This document shows positions 58,053 to 64,000 of a DNA stretch of 64,000 bases, piece by piece; the first letter of the stretch is position 1, and each line of letters begins with the position of its first letter. The position numbers were made by a program, and so were the translations under genes. The notes under the pieces are model-generated. The model did not search any database. It was not told the DNA's origin and saw nothing but the letters and a program-made list of their open reading frames with translations. Source of the DNA: UBA1181 sp045600225. GTDB taxonomy: Bacteria; Bacteroidota; Bacteroidia; Bacteroidales; Paludibacteraceae. The DNA lies in assembly GCA_045600225.1 (NCBI GenBank), contig JAZRXL010000028.1, forward strand, positions 62,001 through 126,000, written 5' to 3'.

Positions 58053-59309
58053 TTATAGATCCCTAATTTCGTTTTCATCAGAAAATTCTTCGTCTTCATC
58101 CTCCAACATAGGTCTAAACTGATTATCGAAGGAAACACCAATAATAAGCCAAGCTATGATACAAAAGGAATTACCGGCATATATTATATATCCTTCGGCT
58201 AACATATGTAGCATGATAAAGATGAGAAGGCCTGAGAGCAACGCAGATTCACGTGTCTTCCAATGAAACGTATAACTATATCCCTTCCACATAAGGAGAA
58301 TAAAAGGTATAAACCCGAACAATCCCATTGTTGACAATACGGTAAGCCAAGAGTTTCCCGACTCTACACCTCCTTCTTGCGAATAGTCGCCTGTGTTTTT
58401 CATATCAACAGTACAGAAACCAATGCCCCAAGCCGGACTTGATCGGAACTCATCCAGACGATTCTCCCACTTGCTTTCGCGTGAGGAAGTCATACCTCCA
58501 GCTTCAATGTTACGCTGGTTCTTCTCTTCAAGTCCAATCATGGCGCTATTCCATATGGGGAATGCAATCAGTACAACAACCCCAATCTTAGCCATGGTAC
58601 TAAAAAACTGACTCTTGGTCAAACTGAATGAATATATCATAGCTACGATACCGCCAAGAGAAGCAAGGAAGGCTGATCGAGAAGCTGAAAACATTGTGCA
58701 AGCCATGCAAGCGATAACGGGTAGCCAATACAATTTTTCCTGACGAAACAATGCCTTATATCCACAATACACTGCTCCGATTCCGCTCATAGGACCAAGA
58801 AGCATGGAGTGCTTAGTTATGCCACCAAACAAACCTACATTATCCAAGAAGTCCGACTGGCCTGTATATACATTAATCATATAATTAATTCCCAGAAAAT
58901 AACAAGCAAATGACAAAACACCCACTATCGCACAGAGTTTACTCATATTGAGAAGAAGCTGGTATCGCATTACTCGAGAATATTCTCCCATCAGCAAAGG
59001 TGAGGCTATGATAAAAACAATCATAAAAAATGCATATCTGACAGGTGCATTAAACAAGGATGGAGTATTGTTAAAAAATATAGATGTCGCACCGGCCAAT
59101 GCAAACCAAATGCATAAACTATTTAATTCACTTGATTTAGTTATGCTATAGAAGAAAACAAGCACCAAAGCAGCATAATATATGATTGATGTTGACGGCA
59201 ATGGCCCTAAAGTGGTAGATATTGCCAATAATGACAACATTAGAGCAAGTTTGTTGTCATGCCAGTTAAACTCACTTGCCTCTTCTCGTAATATTTCTGC
59301 TATTCTCAT
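58053..59309 (-). CDS. O-antigen/polysaccharide polymerase (Wzy/O-antigen-ligase family)
   Basis: 418 residues with about 10-12 membrane helices and no soluble domain; a highly acidic C-terminal tail (MLEDEDEEFSDENEIRDL) faces the cytoplasm or periplasm. The segment WENRLDEFRSSPAWGIGF with an Arg and the later SGNSWLTVLSTMGLFGFIPF match the Wzy_C/RfaL-like pattern, in which a periplasmic loop carries the conserved Ser-Trp. It would polymerise repeat units in the periplasm. There is no flippase (Wzx) within the window. Confidence 0.85.
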   Translation of the reverse strand: MRIAEILREEASEFNWHDNKLALMLSLLAISTTLGPLPSTSIIYYAALVLVFFYSITKSSELNSLCIWFALAGATSIFFNNTPSLFNAPVRYAFFMIVFIIASPLLMGEYSRVMRYQLLLNMSKLCAIVGVLSFACYFLGINYMINVYTGQSDFLDNVGLFGGITKHSMLLGPMSGIGAVYCGYKALFRQEKLYWLPVIACMACTMFSASRSAFLASLGGIVAMIYSFSLTKSQFFSTMAKIGVVVLIAFPIWNSAMIGLEEKNQRNIEAGGMTSSRESKWENRLDEFRSSPAWGIGFCTVDMKNTGDYSQEGGVESGNSWLTVLSTMGLFGFIPFILLMWKGYSYTFHWKTRESALLSGLLIFIMLHMLAEGYIIYAGNSFCIIAWLIIGVSFDNQFRPMLEDEDEEFSDENEIRDL

Positions 59310-59321
59310 GAAAATAATGAA

Positions 59322-60587
59322 TTATAATCTTGTCCTTATGTATTTCAAGAAATCTTTTATCAATATGTCTATATCATATTCTTTGCAAAGAATCTGTTTA
59401 TCCCTTGCATAATAATACCTCTCTATTCTGTTAGCTAATTGCCGAGGATTCTTAGCCTCAACGAGCCACTTGTCACGATCTTTAGGAGCAACACACTCTG
59501 CTGCACCTTGATTATAGCAACAAATATAAGGGACTCCACAAGCGTATGCCTCTGTATATACGCATCCAAAACCCTCGAAATAGCTTGGGAGCACAAATAA
59601 ATCAAGCGAATGATAATACTCTGGTAGCTGTTCATGCCTCACCTCGCTAGACCATTCAACTTTGTCCCCCAAATTGTTTTCGTTAATGTATCGTTCAATA
59701 TCTTTTTTGGTGTCACCCGAGCCAAGAAGAGAAAGTCGCATATTGTTGTAACCTTTATTTACCAGTATCTTGAAAGCTTGAACAAGTGTCTTATGATCCT
59801 TCAGTTCCTGAAAATTTGCTATACAACCAATCCGGAAAAGGTTTGAAGTATAATTTATGGATGATTTATGAGGAATTTGTGGAAATTCGTGTTTAGCATC
59901 AAAATAGTTTTCGTTGAATAGTGAAACATCCACCCCGTTATTCAGCACATACACATCCTTTGGGTGGACCTTTGACATGCCTTCCATATTATCGTACATT
60001 CTGATAGCACTCTCGTACACCTCTGCCGTTCTTGGCTTAGGGAATGACAAAAGTACATCCTTTACAGGCTCGCTAATGCAGATGTTCAAATCAACCTCAT
60101 TGAGTAAGCGTAAGCTATTTTTTGCACGATATAGGGCATTGGGCTTCCATCTTGACAATTTGCCATTGCGAATAGTAAACGGATCGAGGTCGTGATGCTG
60201 TACTAGCACTTTTATGCATGGAAAAATTTTTTTTAATGCAAGACCGTAAACAGCATAAGGACCAGTATGTGTATGAACAAAACGTACACGTTCAAGGTCT
60301 ATTCCTAAGTTCTTGACTGCTTTCACGAACATACGTCCATTAAAGCCATTGAAGAAGCCATTGAACAGAAATGATGGCATCTGTACAGTAGGGAAAAGAT
60401 GCACTTTTATACCATCGATCTCATACTCCTTTGTTTTGGTGTGTAAAGTAGTGGGCTTAAAAACTATTACCTCATAGTCTGAGTTTCGCTGTATTGCTTT
60501 GACTTGATCCAATACGAAAGGGCCTCGCCAACTTTCAGGTGTTGGGAAAAAAGGCGTAACGCAGATGTATATATTTTTCTTTGTCAT
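59322..60587 (-). CDS. Glycosyltransferase family 4
   Basis: 421 residues, a full two-domain GT4. YICVTPFFPTPESWRGPFVL starts the N-terminal fold, HTHTGPYAVYGLALKKIFPC and VLVQHHDLDPF follow, and the C-terminal fold has RIGCIANFQELKDHKTLVQA, LSLLGSGDTKKDIER and LPSYFEGFGCVYTEAYACGV with the acidic donor site. It ends with KDFLKYIRTRL. It lies between the polymerase gene and an acyltransferase gene that overlaps by 4 nt. Confidence 0.92.
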   Translation of the reverse strand: MTKKNIYICVTPFFPTPESWRGPFVLDQVKAIQRNSDYEVIVFKPTTLHTKTKEYEIDGIKVHLFPTVQMPSFLFNGFFNGFNGRMFVKAVKNLGIDLERVRFVHTHTGPYAVYGLALKKIFPCIKVLVQHHDLDPFTIRNGKLSRWKPNALYRAKNSLRLLNEVDLNICISEPVKDVLLSFPKPRTAEVYESAIRMYDNMEGMSKVHPKDVYVLNNGVDVSLFNENYFDAKHEFPQIPHKSSINYTSNLFRIGCIANFQELKDHKTLVQAFKILVNKGYNNMRLSLLGSGDTKKDIERYINENNLGDKVEWSSEVRHEQLPEYYHSLDLFVLPSYFEGFGCVYTEAYACGVPYICCYNQGAAECVAPKDRDKWLVEAKNPRQLANRIERYYYARDKQILCKEYDIDILIKDFLKYIRTRL

Positions 60588-61555
60588 TTTGTCTTTCCGA
60601 GTACGAAGAATTTTAAATATCTATTTTTTCTCACGATACTACCAAGTAAAACAGATGCTGCTATGATGGGTATCGTCAAAAATAGGGCAAAAGTCAACAT
60701 CCATATAAAAGGATTCTCAACTTGCAAGAAGTTATGCATCACTTCACTTACATCCGGAATAAAGAAATAGTGAAACACATATATGCATAAGCTATTCTGA
60801 CCTAAGTAACTCAAAATTCTTAATAAACGAGATTCGGCATTATGACTATTCAGCCAGTTCTGCAATACTATGATGGCCCCCATACCTCCCAAAAAAATGA
60901 GCAGAATATTATGATGTGTACAAAAATACCATTGTAATATATATGCTATAAATGCAAGTGCGTATAAAATATTGTTTTCAAGAAGAAATTTATCCATAGG
61001 TGAATACTTATGACAAAGCCATCCAATAAGATAGTACCTATAGTAAGTAACCATATTTTCTATAGGAACAAAATTACCCAATCCGATTTCTATATGCTTT
61101 ATTTTCAGGAATATAAAAATAAGATATGGTAAAATCCATAAGCCCACATATACATACCACCGAGTCGTCTTTTGGGCAAGTTGCTCAAAAAGAATAAAAA
61201 ATATCGTAAGAAATGCGAGTGAATACAAGAACCAGTATCCACCGAATCCAGTTGTTGCCCATGTAAGTGTATTGTGATCTTTGAGTATGCAATACGAAGT
61301 CCCGACTACAGCCAATGGTATTAACAATTGACAACTTTTTTGCAATAGACGCTTGCAAACAGGAACCTCAGTGGTGCTTTTGTATGCCAAGTAGCCTGAA
61401 ATATAGAAGAACACTGGCATGTGAAATACGCCAAGCATATTGACCACGTCAGAAGGATTGAAGCCGTAGCCGAACTGAACCACATGACCTATTACTACTA
61501 ATAGGATGGCAATGCCTTTCATTTGGTCGAAGTATTGTAGTCTTGTTGAATTCAT
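60584..61555 (-). CDS. Acyltransferase 3 family membrane protein
   Basis: 323 residues from ATG 61555, with about ten membrane helices. The N-terminal QYFDQMKGIAILLVVIGHVV carries the catalytic His, and LGVFHMPVFFYISGYLAYKS is the conserved H-x-PxFFxISG motif. These proteins O-acylate (usually acetylate) surface sugars. Its start shares one base with the stop of the GT25 gene (TAATG), so expression is coupled. Together with the WcaF-like enzyme it suggests that the polysaccharide carries more than one acyl group (inference). Confidence 0.9.
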   Translation of the reverse strand: MNSTRLQYFDQMKGIAILLVVIGHVVQFGYGFNPSDVVNMLGVFHMPVFFYISGYLAYKSTTEVPVCKRLLQKSCQLLIPLAVVGTSYCILKDHNTLTWATTGFGGYWFLYSLAFLTIFFILFEQLAQKTTRWYVYVGLWILPYLIFIFLKIKHIEIGLGNFVPIENMVTYYRYYLIGWLCHKYSPMDKFLLENNILYALAFIAYILQWYFCTHHNILLIFLGGMGAIIVLQNWLNSHNAESRLLRILSYLGQNSLCIYVFHYFFIPDVSEVMHNFLQVENPFIWMLTFALFLTIPIIAASVLLGSIVRKNRYLKFFVLGKTK

Positions 61556-62292
61556 TACCAAATACGTTTAGATCTTTTTTCACCTGTCAGACTTCTTTTC
61601 CATCGCAAATAGGCAAGATAAATTTTTACCAACGGCAGGCGCAATCGAATATACAAAGATTGTTTGTGTTGAGAACGACCAATTTCACCGATTCCATTAG
61701 GATAACTTGTCAGATGTGGAACAATACCATAGAGATTGATTCCGAGTTTTACGAAATCCTCCCATGCATCTGCCATATATCTTATAGGATAAACAACGCC
61801 TGCGAGCATACGAGCCGCTGCAAGATTAATGAGATACCCAGATGCCATAAACCCGTTGGTAAGACTATATAATGAGTGGTTGTCACTTATTTCTCCTTGC
61901 TTATTCTTTTCCCAGTACCAAAATTCTGGGGTTAGAAGTATCGCTGCAGGCTCGTCGACATCAATATACTTGGTAAGTTCATCCAGGTATAGGTTATCCG
62001 AAAGAATTGCATCATCTTCGAGAACCAGTGCGTAAGGCTGGTTGTTATCCATCATATCTATATATATATGATAGTGACTAAGGGAACATCCTACTGCAGG
62101 AAGTGTTGCGTTTGTCTTGTATCGTGTGAAAAATTCTGGAGATATAGACTGTTTTTGTTCTTCTTCTGATAGTTTTCTACCCTCGACAGCCTTCCAAATC
62201 TGCCAATCAAGTTCAGAGTGTAGCTTGAGTTGTCTTGTGATTAGTTCACGCTTGTGCGTGTCCTTCTCCATATTTACTACGTATGCTTTCAT
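61555..62292 (-). CDS. Glycosyltransferase family 25 (LPS-type)
   Basis: 245 residues. AYVVNMEKDTHKRELITRQL is the GT25 opening, LPAVGCSLSHYHIYIDMMDN the acceptor-side segment and ALVLEDDAILSDNLYLDELT contains the EDDA metal-binding motif. YLINLAAARMLAGVVYPIRY is also typical. Family members add galactose or glucose to LPS. The C-terminal ends in basic residues (KRSLTGEKRSKRIW), suggesting membrane contact. The preceding gene stops 51 nt upstream of its start. Confidence 0.92.
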   Translation of the reverse strand: MKAYVVNMEKDTHKRELITRQLKLHSELDWQIWKAVEGRKLSEEEQKQSISPEFFTRYKTNATLPAVGCSLSHYHIYIDMMDNNQPYALVLEDDAILSDNLYLDELTKYIDVDEPAAILLTPEFWYWEKNKQGEISDNHSLYSLTNGFMASGYLINLAAARMLAGVVYPIRYMADAWEDFVKLGINLYGIVPHLTSYPNGIGEIGRSQHKQSLYIRLRLPLVKIYLAYLRWKRSLTGEKRSKRIW

Positions 62293-62343
62293 AGAAAAAA
62301 TATTTTTAGAACTGCTGATATATTTGGGGAAAATAGAATAATT

Positions 62344-63312
62344 CTATTGCCGTTTTATTCCTTTGACTTTATAAAAGACTTTTAATATCCAGACATATAA
62401 ATGTAAATCAAATAATGCCAAATTGATGGTACGGTCTGCGACACGAGTATAGCCAGCAGTTCTAAAAGCGTTGACTACCACTCGCAATCTGTCTTGAATG
62501 TCAGATACCTGTTGCCAAGAAAGACGTTCGGCTGATTGGATTCCGCTCTTTATTAACCTTTGGATACGATAGTTGAACCAACCGACTACTGGAAGATTGA
62601 ACTTACGAACGAATTCTGCAAGATTAGCAGCTATGGTCAGGCAGTTGTTCATGTTGTTAACATGAGTCATAGGATTAGCTGTAGCCGATCCTTCACGTTG
62701 TCTATAAACATATAGGTCATGTGGTATGCTGATAGGATGGCTACAGAGCAACAGGTACTTATACTGAAATTCCAAATCTTCGCCCATCTTTATACCTTCA
62801 GTAAATCTTAGATGTGCTTTTGTTATGATGTCACGCGAGAAGAGCATCATGCCATTTTGATAGCAGAAGTGACGCTCTAAAAATTTATCCTTACCAATTC
62901 CCATACACTCTGTGGTCTTTTTTACATGCGCTCTTCCATCCTCATAAAGAATCACAAGTCCATGGAAAATCGTGTCACACGACAGCTTGGTAGCTTCTGC
63001 AATAATCTGTAAAGCAGCATCAGTTATGTAATCATCTGCGTCAACAAACCATATCCAATCGCCCTTTGCACGTTCAAGACCAAGATTACGAGCAGAAGAT
63101 ACTCCTCCATTCTCCTTGTGGAATACTCGAAATCGACGATCGATAGCAGCATATTCGTCACAAATAGCAGGACTATTATCCAGTGATCCATCATCCACCA
63201 TTAACACCTCGTAATTCTCAAAATCTTGTTTGATGATAGAATCCAGACATTGTCGAAGATAAGGCTCGACTTTATAAACAGGGATTATGAATGATATTAA
63301 TGGTTTTGTCAT
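62344..63312 (-). CDS. Glycosyltransferase family 2
   Basis: 322 residues. ISFIIPVYKVEPYLRQCLDS, YEVLMVDDGSLDNSPAICDE and NGGVSSARNLGLERAKGDWI lead to WFVDADDYI with the DxD metal site, the classic EpsJ/WcaA-like pattern. The C-terminal third is helical with basic residues. It starts 1 nt after the stop of the GT4 gene at the window edge, so the two are in one operon. Confidence 0.93.
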   Translation of the reverse strand: MTKPLISFIIPVYKVEPYLRQCLDSIIKQDFENYEVLMVDDGSLDNSPAICDEYAAIDRRFRVFHKENGGVSSARNLGLERAKGDWIWFVDADDYITDAALQIIAEATKLSCDTIFHGLVILYEDGRAHVKKTTECMGIGKDKFLERHFCYQNGMMLFSRDIITKAHLRFTEGIKMGEDLEFQYKYLLLCSHPISIPHDLYVYRQREGSATANPMTHVNNMNNCLTIAANLAEFVRKFNLPVVGWFNYRIQRLIKSGIQSAERLSWQQVSDIQDRLRVVVNAFRTAGYTRVADRTINLALFDLHLYVWILKVFYKVKGIKRQ

Positions 63313-63313
63313 A

Positions 63314-64000
63314 TTATGGTATAATATATTTACCGCCTTCTATTAGCTTTTGTAATTTCTCTGTTGCCTTCATGACATCGAAGTCATTCTCAACAACTTG
63401 CCGTGCTTTACTTCTGATAGTATCGTATCTGTCTTGCGAGAGTTGCTCTATCTCCGTAAGGGCATGGACAATACCATCTGAATCCTTCTCAGCGCACAAG
63501 AAACCCGATGTGCCATTCTCAATGAGTTCAGGGATGCCAGAGTGATATGTTGAGATACAGACAAGACCTCGTGCCATGGCTTCCATGAGAGCGACAGGTA
63601 TGCCTTCCATATAACCTTGTTCATCCGTGATGGAAGGAAGCAAGAATACATTTGCTTTCTCCATCTCATCGGCAACGACCTGTTGGGGTTGGACTCCAAG
63701 GAAGTAGATATAATCTTCTGAACCTAATTCATGGACCAGAGCTTTAAGTTTAGACTCCAGTTCTCCTTTGCCAATGATGTTATAGGAGATTTTCTTCTTT
63801 GTAGACTTTGCATATTCGGCAACGCCTCGGATGGCATATTCAAAACCTTTTTGTCCACACAACCTGCCCACAGAAAGGATGTGAATGGTATCGCCTATAA
63901 CATTCTGTTCTATAAAACGGAACCGTTCCAAGTCTACTCCCATTCGAAGAACCTGTACGTTCTGAGAATTAGCACCTGCTGCAATCAGCCTTTCCTCCCA
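63314..64000 (-). CDS. Glycosyltransferase family 4, C-terminal part (5' end outside window)
   Basis: The frame is open up to the last base of the window, adding about 19 residues before an internal methionine that would otherwise look like a start. IHILSVGRLCGQKGFEYAIR starts the C-terminal Rossmann fold, YNIIGKGELESKLKALVHEL and VFLLPSITDEQGYMEGIPVA follow, and EGIPVALMEAMARGLVCIS is the donor-binding site. The protein ends LIEGGKYIIP. The N-terminal acceptor domain lies beyond the right edge. Confidence 0.92.
   Translation of the reverse strand, partial: WEERLIAAGANSQNVQVLRMGVDLERFRFIEQNVIGDTIHILSVGRLCGQKGFEYAIRGVAEYAKSTKKKISYNIIGKGELESKLKALVHELGSEDYIYFLGVQPQQVVADEMEKANVFLLPSITDEQGYMEGIPVALMEAMARGLVCISTYHSGIPELIENGTSGFLCAEKDSDGIVHALTEIEQLSQDRYDTIRSKARQVVENDFDVMKATEKLQKLIEGGKYIIP

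Noticed and set aside
1..64000. Insertion sequences, integrases or prophage genes
   Set aside because: No transposase, integrase or phage structural protein pattern was recognised on either strand.

Overview
The window looks like the chromosome of a member of the order Bacteroidales (phylum Bacteroidota). The evidence is the repeated TAnnTTTG -7 promoter element, the general lack of Shine-Dalgarno sequences, many Bacteroidota lipoproteins and families (GldB-like, DUF2490, GGGtGRT protein with its Fe-S scaffold, MORN protein, LptD, GT3-like glycogen synthase), and AT-rich DNA. I cannot name the genus. Two genes run off the edges: pgi on the left and a GT4 glycosyltransferase on the right.

Layout. 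1-9.3 kb, plus strand: end of pgi, a tight run of dedA, a membrane-anchored nitroreductase, tmk, a UDP-sugar dehydrogenase and a DegT aminotransferase; tRNA-Gln(CTG); then uridine phosphorylase, tilS, DUF805 and DUF2971. 9.3-14.6 kb, minus strand: cstA, a FemAB/GNAT-like protein and a thioredoxin-rfbA-rfbC-rfbD operon without rfbB. 14.7-19.3 kb, plus strand: a WbpM/PglF-type nucleotide-sugar dehydratase, manA, a MORN-repeat protein and an orphan lipoprotein. 19.3-30.1 kb, minus strand: GldB-like lipoprotein, ABC-F ATPase, miaA, glycogen phosphorylase and glycogen synthase, lptD. 30.2-41.6 kb, plus strand: cell-wall amidase, an MCE/MlaD protein, dnaA, a pRiA4b ORF-3-like protein, a probable polyphosphate operon (VTC domain, DUF4956, DUF2490, YejM-like membrane hydrolase), and an Fe-S scaffold/GGGtGRT pair split by a four-helix-bundle gene.

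41.6-47.8 kb is accessory in character. It has a lipoprotein form of the dipeptidase PepD between two 62-bp terminator repeats, two hairpins with the same loop but different stems, a DUF4832 secreted protein opposite a decayed beta-helix pseudogene, and an OmpA-family protein. 47.8-64 kb, minus strand, is a surface-polysaccharide cluster: nine glycosyltransferase genes (one incomplete), a hexapeptide acetyltransferase, a pyruvyl transferase next to an F420H2-dehydrogenase-beta-like protein, a Wzy-like polymerase and an acyltransferase. The sugar-nucleotide genes near 2.9-5.4, 11.8-14.1 and 14.8-17.7 kb could feed this cluster, but that link is inference.

The most interesting locus is 48.6-50.4 kb. 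A two-gene module (OLD/ABC-type ATPase plus a small acidic protein with a TOPRIM-like E...DxD pattern) has its own promoter and sits inside the polysaccharide cluster. It lies between an intact GT2 gene and a 113-bp, 107/113-identical remnant of the same gene 5' end. It resembles two-gene anti-phage modules, but I do not recognise the small partner.
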